Positions 34,919-45,300 of a stretch of DNA of 64,000 nucleotides are shown piece by piece. The stretch is from Paenibacillus oenotherae (GTDB lineage: Bacteria; Bacillota; Bacilli; Paenibacillales; Paenibacillaceae): positions 1-64,000 of the forward strand of contig NZ_JAHZIJ010000013.1 in assembly GCF_019443105.1 (NCBI RefSeq). Reading direction: 5' to 3'. A model generated the notes under the pieces. That model was not told the origin of the DNA. It made no database searches and was given only the letters and a program-made list of their open reading frames with translations. Every line of letters begins with the position of its first letter. Position 1 is the stretch's first letter. Made by a program: the position numbers and the translations under genes.

Positions 34919-36055
34919 TCATTTATGGAGTAACCGATTCAACGCAAAAAGACTCCAATCATGCCCCGTATCCTTGCGCTCGACACGATCCCCCAATATC
35001 TCGCCCACAACACTCGCGAATTTGAAGCCGTGCCCGGAAAACCCGCCTGCCAGCAGCACATTCTCATGCTCGGGATGCGTGTCAATAATGAAATGCTCAT
35101 CCGGTGTAAGCTCGTATTTGCATACTGCACTTCGCAGCAGCTTGCCACCCGCTCCGGGGACAAACGACTCAAGCGCCCGGCGCAGATCCTCCTCGTCCTC
35201 GGGATAGGTGCCGAAAGGGGCGAGAGGCTCACCAGGACGCCATTCTACACCCCCATCATGCCTGCCAATCTTCAGCCCTGCTCCCTCAATGCTCGGAAAG
35301 CCGTAATATCCGCCCTCCGCTCCTCCCCATATAAAACCGGGAAATACACCAGCACCATAAACGGATGAATCGGCCTCGAACCACCCCACCACTTTGCGCA
35401 CCGCCCGGATCGGCAGCGACACTTTCGGCTCCAGCAAGCTAAACCAGGCGCCTACAGTTACGATGACCTGTCCTGCGGCAAACGAAGCATCTCTGGTTCG
35501 TACCGTAACACCCGACTTATCTGCCGTTATGCCGGTAACGAAGCTATCTGCCAGCAGCTCCGCGCCAGCTTTAATCGCCAGCCCCCTGTAGGCGGCTATG
35601 CATCTCTCGCTGTATAGGTAGCCCGCATCAGGCTCGTACATGCCTTGAAAGAAATCCGGCAATTGAATGCCCGGATAACGGCTGTTGATGTCTGCAGCCG
35701 AGAGCTGCTCCACCCTCACGCCAAGCGCCCGCGCTTCCTCAATCCGGCTCTCGTAATTGTAAAAGGCGGGATCCGCCATATTCAGCACACCGGAACGTTC
35801 CAGAAGCTTCATGCCGCTCAAATGCTCCAATTCACGCCAGCGTTCATCGGCTCTAATCGCCATTCGAATATAGGTTTCGCCTCCGCTATACGCATGCCGG
35901 ATCAGCCGTGGCTCGCCATGATGGCTGCCCATCGTATGCGGCGGATCGAAAGCATCGATCAGCAGAGTTTTATAGCCGCGGGACGCCAGCTCATAGCCTG
36001 CGCTCATCCCCATGGAGCCAGCTCCAACAACAATGACATCATAAGTTTTGCGCAA
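34919..36055 (-). CDS. solA: sarcosine / N-methyl-L-tryptophan oxidase family flavoenzyme
   Basis: The protein has 378 residues. The Rossmann FAD motif VVGAGSMGMSAGYELA is near residue 9. The family-specific stretch GSHHGEPRLIRHAY (near 43-56) contains the active-site His and Arg. Cys312 in SAVCKYELTPDEHFIID is the cysteine that covalently holds FAD in monomeric sarcosine oxidase and MTOX. GFSGHGFKF near the C-terminus completes the fold. It oxidatively demethylates a secondary amine, but sarcosine and N-methyltryptophan cannot be told apart from sequence alone. The gene is single and divergent from the protease gene. Confidence 0.88.
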   Translation of the reverse strand: MRKTYDVIVVGAGSMGMSAGYELASRGYKTLLIDAFDPPHTMGSHHGEPRLIRHAYSGGETYIRMAIRADERWRELEHLSGMKLLERSGVLNMADPAFYNYESRIEEARALGVRVEQLSAADINSRYPGIQLPDFFQGMYEPDAGYLYSERCIAAYRGLAIKAGAELLADSFVTGITADKSGVTVRTRDASFAAGQVIVTVGAWFSLLEPKVSLPIRAVRKVVGWFEADSSVYGAGVFPGFIWGGAEGGYYGFPSIEGAGLKIGRHDGGVEWRPGEPLAPFGTYPEDEEDLRRALESFVPGAGGKLLRSAVCKYELTPDEHFIIDTHPEHENVLLAGGFSGHGFKFASVVGEILGDRVERKDTGHDWSLFALNRLLHK

Positions 36056-36247
36056 TGGCTCATTCTCCTCCTTGCATATATAAGAGTCCTCTTTCAGAGA
36101 TATAGTCCGGTATAGAGCGGCATAAACGAACTTTTTCTAAATTCAGGGTAATTATTCAATTATAGCATGCCAACGGCACATAAATAGGGTGCAAAAATGT
36201 AACGTTTAATTTACAATGGAACGATCTTACTATTAAGGAGATTTCAA

Positions 36248-37069
36248 GTGAAGAAGAAGCTATTAATCGGTATTTTTGCCCTCATGCTGATGTCCGGAAC
36301 TGCTTATGCGGCTAGTGCGATCAACGGCCTGTACAAAGGTCGGGAGATTGTCAAAGTGAAGGTTAATGGGAAAGAGGTTCAATCCAAGGTTCCCGGTCAA
36401 CTAATCAATGGCACGACGATGCTTCCCCTCAGAGCCGTAGCAGAAGCCTTAGGAGCTCAAGTGAATTGGGATGATTCGAAGCAGATTGCGAGTATCGTAC
36501 CCGCTAAGCCAGCACAAGAGCTTACATTAGCTCAGCTCAACAAGATCGGAAAAGACGTAGGATTGGTTCGTGTAGTAGATATGCAGGGCAGACAGGCTGG
36601 TACAGGTTCCGCATTCATCACCCAAGAATATTTGGTTACGAACTGGCATCTGATAGAAGACGGCGCGACATCAAGAATTCATGTTGATTTGGGGAGGATG
36701 GTCTACCTGTACTTTGATAAATCGGAAGCAGTATTCATTAATAAGAAAGCCGATTTGGCAGCCTTTAAATTACCCGGTTTCACTGGATTGAAGTTAAATA
36801 CAAACAAGCCGAAAAAGGGTGATATAGTGTATGCATTGGGGTATCCGGGCACAAAATTCACTTTAAGCGAAGGAAATGTATTAGCAATCAACGGAAATAA
36901 TATCACACATGATGCCGCTATTGACCACGGCTCTTCCGGCGGAGTGTTAATTGATAGCAGCGGTAATGTGATAGGCATTACTGACGGTGGCGACAGTGCT
37001 ACCGGGCGCAATAACGCTATTCAAGCCAAACTCATACAAGATGAAATAAATAAGCTGAAAGAAGAATAG
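36248..37069 (+). CDS. secreted trypsin-like serine protease with stalk domain
   Basis: This 273-residue protein has a signal peptide (KKLLIGIFALMLMSGTAYA, cleaved near residue 21). A copper-amine-oxidase-like stalk domain (about 32-85; GTTMLPLRAVAEALGAQVNW) precedes a compact trypsin-like protease domain (about 95-270). The catalytic triad reads His134 (VTNWHLI), Asp169 (KADLAAF) and Ser230 (GSSGGVLID), with a DegP/S1C-like ordering but no PDZ domain. A surface-linked housekeeping or processing protease is likely. AAGGAG lies seven bases before the ATG. A hairpin at 37236-37272 ends the unit. Confidence 0.87.
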   Translation: MKKKLLIGIFALMLMSGTAYAASAINGLYKGREIVKVKVNGKEVQSKVPGQLINGTTMLPLRAVAEALGAQVNWDDSKQIASIVPAKPAQELTLAQLNKIGKDVGLVRVVDMQGRQAGTGSAFITQEYLVTNWHLIEDGATSRIHVDLGRMVYLYFDKSEAVFINKKADLAAFKLPGFTGLKLNTNKPKKGDIVYALGYPGTKFTLSEGNVLAINGNNITHDAAIDHGSSGGVLIDSSGNVIGITDGGDSATGRNNAIQAKLIQDEINKLKEE

Positions 37070-37235
37070 AGCTGAGGCGGCGAGGAGCCGCCCCGCGAAA
37101 TCCGATTAAGCCAGCGTCCGCAGCACATCGTTAATTTCGATGCCGAGGTATAATTCAGCTCCCTGAGCGCTGCATATGCAGCAGCCACTGCGACTATGAT
37201 ATCATTCTTACGATCATACAATAGGGAATGCAAAA

Positions 37236-37272
37236 AAACTCCGAGACCGCTAGTATAGCAGTTTCGGAGTTT
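37236..37272. terminator. bidirectional terminator
   Basis: AAACTCCGA pairs with TCGGAGTTT, with a second inner stem GCTA/TAGC. It lies between the convergent protease (+) and collagen-like (-) genes with A and T runs on both flanks. Confidence 0.8.
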
Positions 37273-37350
37273 CTTGCTTTGCCCGGAAGGATGATCTCTG
37301 TGCTTGTCTCATGAGGGTTCGAGCATCCAGCTCCATACCTCCTGAATCGG

Positions 37351-38676
37351 CTAGCCGACCTTCATAATCGTGACTGCAGCGCCTTGACCCGACTGCAGAA
37401 CAGCTGCGCCCAATAAGCCGAACAGCTGCAGATTAACTGTACTTCCCGCTGTAAGGTCTACAATAACGCTGGCACTGAACTGTGACTGACTCGACATAGG
37501 CAATATTTGACTTGCAGAATAAGGCGCGCCATTAATAACTAATCCCGTATTAACCAGTAATCCCGCAGTCGTATTGACGGAGTAGGAAATATAATATTTT
37601 CCTGCCTCCGTTATCGTAATGGTGTCATTGCTCCCATTAATTGTGAAAGCTGCCGGGTCCAGATTTTGACCATTAGAGAGCGGGATATTGGTTCCACCCA
37701 ACACAACTGCAATTATTCCGCCAGAGTTGCTTGCAAAGGCTGAAGGAATACCTGACGATCCGGCTGGGCCTTGAGGACCTTGGGGGCCTATTGGTCCCGC
37801 AGGACCTTGCGCGCCTGCTGGTCCAGGTGTTCCCATCAGACCTGGTGTTCCCGCCGGGCCTTGTGGCCCCATAGCGCCTGGTGCACCCGCCGGACCTGCC
37901 GGACCTTGCGGTCCCGCTGGGCCTTGTGCGCCTGCTGAGCCCGTTGCTCCAGCCGGGCCTTCAGCTCCCTGCGATCCCGTATCGCCTTTGGGACCGGCAG
38001 CTCCTGTATCTCCCTTGGAGCCTTGCGAGCCAGACGAACCTGATGCACCCTGAGCACCGGTATCGCCCTTGTCGCCTTTAGGCCCCTGAGCTCCGGTATC
38101 ACCTTTATCGCCCTTCGGACCTTGCGGCCCCGGTTCACCTTGAGCTGCAGCTTTCTTCTTGATATCTACTTTCTTGGCTGCAGTGTCCCAAGTGATATCG
38201 AGTCCCAACGCTTGGGAAATGCCTCTAATCGGCAAATAGACAGCATCATTAAATAGGATCGATTGAATCGTCTTTCCCGATCCATCTACTAAATTGGATT
38301 TCTTGCCGTCGATATAAATATCTCCGCCTGCCGTACCCTGAATTTTCGAACCGGCCGTTGAATTACCGTTTACTTCTTGCGATCTATCAGCAACGGCTGC
38401 TCCTGATCCCGTCGTTATATACACCGCTTTCTCAGCCGGCTTCCACTCCACCTGCAAACCAAACAACCCGGATACTTCCCTAAGCGGCAAATAAATCGTG
38501 CCGTTCACCGTCACAGGATCAGAGTTAAGCTGGAGTATCTCCCCGTTCATATAGATTGGTGTGCTGCTGATTATACCGGATTTGCCACCCTCCTGTGCCG
38601 CCCAGGCCGAGGATGCCAACACCGTCGATGCAATAAGTACCGCCGCAGTAATTCCACTACATTTACGCAAAAACAA
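37351..38676 (-). CDS. secreted collagen-like protein with two stalk domains
   Basis: This 441-residue protein has a signal peptide (about 1-26). Two stalk domains (about 30-95 and 115-175; [18 protein letters not shown] and [18 protein letters not shown]) precede an uninterrupted G-x-y collagen tract (about 178-310, [12 protein letters not shown] type). A beta-sandwich C-terminal domain of about 125 residues, like the trimerising head of BclA-type exosporium proteins, ends the chain. The start is TTG 38676 with GGGAGG eight bases upstream. Collagen-like filaments in bacilli decorate spores or cell surfaces; here the stalk domains suggest how the filament might be anchored. Confidence 0.88.
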   Translation of the reverse strand: MFLRKCSGITAAVLIASTVLASSAWAAQEGGKSGIISSTPIYMNGEILQLNSDPVTVNGTIYLPLREVSGLFGLQVEWKPAEKAVYITTGSGAAVADRSQEVNGNSTAGSKIQGTAGGDIYIDGKKSNLVDGSGKTIQSILFNDAVYLPIRGISQALGLDITWDTAAKKVDIKKKAAAQGEPGPQGPKGDKGDTGAQGPKGDKGDTGAQGASGSSGSQGSKGDTGAAGPKGDTGSQGAEGPAGATGSAGAQGPAGPQGPAGPAGAPGAMGPQGPAGTPGLMGTPGPAGAQGPAGPIGPQGPQGPAGSSGIPSAFASNSGGIIAVVLGGTNIPLSNGQNLDPAAFTINGSNDTITITEAGKYYISYSVNTTAGLLVNTGLVINGAPYSASQILPMSSQSQFSASVIVDLTAGSTVNLQLFGLLGAAVLQSGQGAAVTIMKVG

Positions 38677-38917
38677 ATATAACGCCTCCCAAATAATAGA
38701 TTTTGTGCTTATAATTCGAGAAATTATCCCAAAAAACCTCTGTAATATTCTGGGTGACTATTAAAAATTCCAACCAAATAAAAAATTCATCGCTTACACA
38801 TAAGGTCTTCCCCTTCGAATGAGAATGTTCTGAATATTATTTACATACGTTGACCTGTTCTGTCAGTGAAGTTTGTGTATACTAAATTAACCATTCAGTA
38901 TAGGAGGTAAACAAAAA

Positions 38918-39226
38918 ATGAATAAATTTGCTGTATCCGTCAAATTCACCGCTCAGGATGGCAAATGTGACGAACTGGCACAAATTCTGCTCGAAGCTGC
39001 GGAAATGACGAAGGAGGTGGAAGGTTGCGATTTATATATCGTTCATCTTGCAGAGAATGAAGCAGATACTATATGGGTGAACGAGATTTGGCGGAATGAA
39101 GAGGCCCACGCAGCATCACTTGAATTGGAAAGTACAATCATGATGATCCAGCGCGCAAAACCTCTTATCGCTGGCGTTGAGCAGATTCGGCTTATACCTG
39201 TGGGCGGCAAGGGCTTCATTAAATAA
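38918..39226 (+). CDS. antibiotic biosynthesis monooxygenase (ABM/YgiN-like) domain protein
   Basis: This 102-residue single-domain protein has the ABM ferredoxin-like fold: VSVKFTAQDGKCDELAQILLEAA, then EGCDLYIVHLAENEADTIWVNEIW and EEAHAASLE. Such proteins include quinol monooxygenases (YgiN) and small heme- or flavin-free oxygenases; the substrate cannot be assigned. AGGAGGT lies nine bases upstream of the ATG. It is a monocistronic unit ending at the hairpin 39276-39305. Confidence 0.85.
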   Translation: MNKFAVSVKFTAQDGKCDELAQILLEAAEMTKEVEGCDLYIVHLAENEADTIWVNEIWRNEEAHAASLELESTIMMIQRAKPLIAGVEQIRLIPVGGKGFIK

Positions 39227-39275
39227 TAGCGAGACTTCCGATAAGCTCCTTAATCCATAACCGACAACGACAAAG

Positions 39276-39305
39276 AAGACCAACCGGAGATTTCCGATTG
39301 GTCTT
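39276..39305. terminator. terminator after the ABM gene
   Basis: AAGACCAA and TTGGTCTT pair, with a second inner GGA/TCC stem, followed by TTTC. It lies between the ABM gene (+) and the giant surface protein gene (-). Confidence 0.75.
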
Positions 39306-39374
39306 TTCATTCGAAAGAGCCGCCTCATCAAATAGCTATAGGCCATCCCCCCACATACTGCAACATAATTTCCG

Positions 39375-42300
39375 CTAGTTGATATATTTCACGTATTGCA
39401 AAAATCTCCGTACGACTGCAGCCGCTTGTTCGCGGGTCGTTTGGTGCTGAGGCTGGAAGGAGCCGTTGGAATCCCCCTTCATAATGCCCTCACTTACCAA
39501 TTTAGTTACTGCTTGCCCAGCATAGCCGCTTATCTTCTCTCTATCCGCAAACTGTGCCAGCACATCTTCAGCAGCTGCAGGATCTTCATCTGGCCCGCTG
39601 ACTTTCATTTGGACCATCAGCCTCGAAATCATGGCGGCCATTTCTTCCCGAGTGATGCTTTTATTCGGTTGGAACGTTCCGTCCTCATAACCGGTTACAA
39701 TTCCAAGATCAAATGCCGCTTCAACGTAAGAGGCATACCAAGCATTCGCGGATACATCACTGAACAGCGGCACGTTGCCCTCTGCCAATTTTACACCCGT
39801 TAATCTGACGAGCAGCGTTGCAAATTCGGCTCTTGTAATGGGAGCCTGAGGATCAAACAGATTCGCTGTTTTTCCTTGAACGATCAGCTTGGAAGCCAGC
39901 ACTTCAATATCCTGCTGCGACCATCTGTTGCGAATATCATCGAACGTTTTTTCATACTTCGCCAGCCCGTAGATCCCGCCTGCAAACATCATCAATTGGC
40001 CGGATTCTTTGCCGGTTTGGAGATAGGGAGCAAATGCCAGTTTTCCATTCGGCAGATAGACAACACCCGTTACTTTATTCGCATTGTTGATCGGTACAGT
40101 CAGCTCGATGGCTGATTTTCCAAAATCAACAAAATCGACCGGTATGCTGCTCGCATTTGAACCCGTGTTTACCGCGATAGTGAATGCAGAGAAATCCGCA
40201 AGAATTTCGAGCCCTTGCTGCTGGGCCAATCGTATCAATCGGCTTTTTTCCTCCCCATTTAACATCCGGGAAGTAAAGACAATTGAAGAATCGGAAGGCA
40301 GAGATGCTTGTCCGCTGGCATCCAAGTTCAACAACTCAGATGGAACCCTGTATACCCGATCGTTAAAAGTAAAGACAAGATCGATGCCGTGCTCCTGCAT
40401 ATTTTTAATAGATGAGAGCGGAAGGGAGATTTGGTACTGCCCTGCCGTTTGCTCCATTTTAAAGAACAGTTCGTCCTTGCTGCCCATATTGTGCAATATT
40501 GAATTCAGCTTGTTATTCAAGCTAGTATCGTCTACCGTCGCTTTTACGATATCAAGCTCTTTATTCAGACAGCCCTTGACCAGGATGTTATTGCTATCGG
40601 CTACCACTGAACAATCGTTCTCCGGGATCGGGCCTGGAAACGGAGCAATAACTACCGGGCCGATGGGACCGCCACCTCCGGGGTTGCCATTCGTGCCGGA
40701 CGCCGTCGTTACAGTCACAATATTAGACGCCCCTGCGTTCGCTCCTCCAGCAATTACGAGCCGGAACAAATAACTAGTACTGGCATTCAACCCCGTTGCC
40801 GTTGCGCTTGTGTCACTTGCTGAAATTGGGCTTGCTGTCGCTGCTGCGCTCCACGTCACTCCTCCATCGAGCGACAGTTCAATCCCTGCTGATGCTGCTC
40901 CGCTGGCTATGCTCCAGTTAAAGCTCGCTGTCGCTGCCGTTTTTCCAGTTGATGTGAAGTCACTTATTGCTACAGGACCAGGGATTGGGATCGTTGGAGT
41001 CGTTACCGACACCGTGTTCGAGATACCCGCGTTCGCTCCTCCTGTTGCGATTATGCGGAACATGTAGCTCGTATTTGCGCTCAAGCCCGTTACTGTTGTG
41101 GTCGTGTCACTTGCCGTGATTGGGCTCGCTGGCGCTGACGCGCTCCATGTCGCTCCACCATCAGTGGACTGTTCAATTGCCAGCGCTGTTGCCCCGCTTG
41201 CTGCGCTCCAACTGAAGCTCGCTGTCGTCGGCGTTTGACCCGTTGATGTGAAGTCACTTATTGCCACAGAACCAGGGATTGGAGTCATTGAAGTCGTTAC
41301 CGACACCATGTTCGAGATACCCGCGTTCGCTCCTCCTGTTGCGGTTATGCGGAACATGTAGCTCGTATTTGCGCTCAAGCCCGTTACTGTTGTGGTCGTG
41401 TCGCTTGCCGTGATTGGGCTCGCTGGCGCTGCCGCGCTCCATGTCGTTCCACCATCGGTGGACTGTTCAATTGCCAGCGCTGTTGCCCCGCTTGCTGCGC
41501 TCCAACTGAAGCTCGCTGTTGTCGGCGTTTGGCCAGTTGATGTGAAGTCACTTATTGCTACAGGACCAGGGATTGGGATCGTTGGAGTCGTTACCGACAC
41601 CGTGTTCGAGATACCCGCGTTTGCTCCTCCTGTTGCGATTATGCGGAACATGTAGCTGGTATTTGCGCTCAAGCCTGTTATTGTTGTGGTCGTGTCGCTT
41701 GCCGTGATTGGGCTCGCTGACGCTGCCGCGCTCCATGTCGCTCCACCATCGGTGGACAGTTCAATTGCCAGCGCTGTTGCCCCGCTTGCTGCGCTCCAAC
41801 TGAAGCTCGCTGTCGTCGGCGTTTGACCAGTTGATGTGAAGTCACTTATTGCTACAGGACCAGGGATTGGAGTCGTTGGAGTCGTTACCGACACCGTGTT
41901 CGAGATACCCGCGTTCGCTCCTCCTGTTGCGGTTATGCGGAACATGTAGCTGGTATTTGCGCTCAAGCCTGTTATTGTTGTGGTCGTGTCGCTTGCCGTG
42001 ATTGGGCTCGCTGACGCTGCCGCGCTCCATGTCGCTCCACCATCGGTGGACTGTTCAATTGCCAGCGCTGTTGCCCCGCTTGCTGCGCTCCAACTGAAGC
42101 TCGCTGTCGTCGGCGTTTGACCCGTTGATGTGAAGTCACTTATTGCTACAGGACCAGGGATTGGGATCGTTGGAGTCGTTACCGACACCGTGTTCGAGAT
42201 ACCCGCGTTCGCTCCTCCTGTTGCGGTTATGCGGAACATGTAGCTCGTATTCGCACTCAGGCCTGTCACTGTCGCACTCGTATCACTTCCACCAAGTGCA

Positions 42301-45300
42301 CCTGATGTCGTCGACGTACTCCACGTCGTTCCTCCATCGGTCGACTGCTCAATTGCCAGCGACGTGGCTCCACTTACTGCACTCCAGCCAAAGTCCGCTG
42401 TCGTCGATGTCTTTCCCGTCGTTGCAAAGTCGCTTACTGGAACCGACAACGTCGTCACCGCTACCGCATTCGAATTTCCCGCATTCGCTCCGCCAGTGAT
42501 GACCAAACGGAACGAATAGCTCGTATTCGCACTTAAACCTGTCACCGTTGCACTCGTATCACTTCCACCAAGTACACCCGATGTCGTCGCTGCACTCCAC
42601 GTTGTCCCTCCATCGGTCGACTGCTCGATCGCCAGCAACGAGGCTCCACTTACTGCACTCCAACCAAAATCCGCTGTCGCCGATGTCTTTCCCGCCGTTG
42701 CAAAATCACTCACCGGGACGGACAGCGTCGTCACCGCTACCGCATTCGAGTTCCCCGCATTCGCTCCGCCTGTTACGACCAAACGGAACGAATAGCTCGT
42801 ATTCGCACTTAAACCTGTCACCGTTGCACTCGTATCACTTCCACCAAGTGCACCCGATGTCGTCGCTGCACTCCACGTTGTCCCTCCATCGGTCGACTGC
42901 TCAATCGCCAGCGACGTGGCTCCGCTGACTGCGCTCCAGCCAAAGTCTGCCGTCGTCGATGTCTTTCCCGTCGATGCGAAGTCGCTTACCGGAACGGACA
43001 ACGTCGTCACCGCTACTGTATTCGAATTCCCTGCATTCGCTCCGCCTGTTACGACCAAGCGGAACGTATAATTTGTATTCGCACTCAGGCCCGTCACTGT
43101 CGCCGATGTTGAGCTACCTGCAAGTGCACCCGATGTCGTTGCTGCACCCCACGTCGTTCCTCCATCCGTCGACTGTTCGATTGCTAACGAAGTCGCTCCA
43201 CTTACTACACTCCAGCCAAAGTCCGCTGTCGCTGACGTCTTACCCATCGATGAAAAATCACTCACTGGAACCGACAACGTCGTCACCGCTACCGTATTCG
43301 AATTCCCTGCATTCCCTCCGCCTGTTACGACCAAGCGGAACGTATAACTTGTATTCGCATTCAGGCCCGTCACTGTCGCCGATGTTGAGCTACCTGCGAG
43401 TGCACCCGATGTCGTTGCCGCACTCCACGTTGTCCCTCCATCGGTCGATTGCTCAATCGCCAGCAACGAGGCTCCACTTACTGCGCTCCAACCAAAATCC
43501 GCTGTCGTCGATGTCTTTCCCGTCGTTGCAAAGTCGCTTACTGGAACCGACAACGTCGTCACTGCTACCGCATTCGAATTTCCCGCATTCGCTCCGCCAA
43601 TAACAACCAAGCGGAACGTATAACTTGTATTCGCACTCAGGCCTGTTACCGTTGCACTCGTATCACTTCCACCAAGTGCACCCGATGTCGTTGCTGCACC
43701 CCACGTCGTTCCTCCATCGGTCGACTGTTCGATTGCTAACGATGTCGCTCCACTTACTACACTCCAGCCAAAGTCCGCTGTCGCTGACGTCTTTCCCGTC
43801 GTTGCAAAGTCGCTTACTGGAACAGACAATGTCGTCACCGCTACCGCATTCGAGTTCCCCGCATTCGCTCCGCCTGTTACGACCAAACGGAACGTATAGC
43901 TCGTATTCGCATTCAGTCCTGTTACTGTTGCACTCGTATCACTTCCACCAAGTACACCCGATGTCGTTGCTGCACCCCACGTCGTTCCTCCATCGGTGGA
44001 CTGCTCGATCGCCAGCGACGAGGCTCCACTTACTGCACTCCAGCCGAAGTCCGCTGTCGCTGACGTCTTACCCATCGATGAAAAGTCACTCACTGGAACA
44101 GACAGCGTCGTCACCGCTACCGTATTCGAATTCCCTGCATTCCCTCCGCCTGTTACGACCAAGCGGAACGTATAATTTGTATTCGCACTCAGGCCCGTCA
44201 CTGTCGCCGATGTTGAGCTATCTACGAGTGCACCCGATGTCGTTGCCGCACTCCAAGTTGTCCCTCCATCGCTCGACTGCTCAATCGCCAGCGACGAGGC
44301 TCCGCTTACTGCACTCCAACCAAAATCTGCTGTCGTCGATGTCTTTCCCGTCGTTGCAAAATCACTCACCGGGACGGACAGCGTCGTCACCGCTACCGCA
44401 TTCGAGTCCCCCGCATTCGCTCCGCCTGTTACGACCAAACGGAATGTATAGCTCGTATTCGCACTCAGGCCTGTCACCGTTGCACTCGTATCACTTCCAC
44501 CAAGTACACCCGATGTCGTTGCTGCACCCCACGTCGTTCCTCCATCGGTCGACTGTTCGATTGCTAACGAAGTCGCTCCACTTACTACACTCCAGCCAAA
44601 GTCCGCTGTCGCTGACGTCTTTCCCGTCGTTGCAAAGTCGCTTACTGGAACCGACAATGTCGTCACTGCTACCGCATTCGAATTTCCCGCATTCGCTCCG
44701 CCAATAACAACCAAGCGGAACGTATAACTTGTATTCGCACTCAGGCCTGTTACCGTTGCACTCGTATCACTTCCACCAAGTGCACCCGATGTCGTTGCTG
44801 CACCCCACGTCGTTCCTCCATCGGTCGACTGTTCGATTGCTAACGATGTCGCTCCACTTACTACACTCCAGCCAAAGTCCGCTGTCGCTGACGTCTTACC
44901 CATCGATGAAAAGTCACTCACTGGAACAGACAGCGTCGTTAACGCTACCGCATTCGAATTTCCCGCATTCGCTCCGCCTGTTACGACCAAGCGGAACGAA
45001 TAGCTCGTATTCGCACTTAAACCTGTCACCGTTGCACTCGTATCACTTCCACCAAGCGCACCCGATGTCGTTGCTGCACTCCACGTTGTCCCTCCATCGG
45101 TCGACTGCTCAATCGCCAGCGACGAGGCTCCACTTACTGCACTCCAGTCAAAGTCCGCTGTCGTCGATGTCTTTCCCGTCGATGCGAAGTCGCTTACTGG
45201 AACCGGCAATGTCGTCACCGCCACCGCATTCGAATTTCCCGCATTCGCTCCACCAGTGACGACTAAGCGGAAGGAATAATTTATATTCGCGCTCAGGCCC

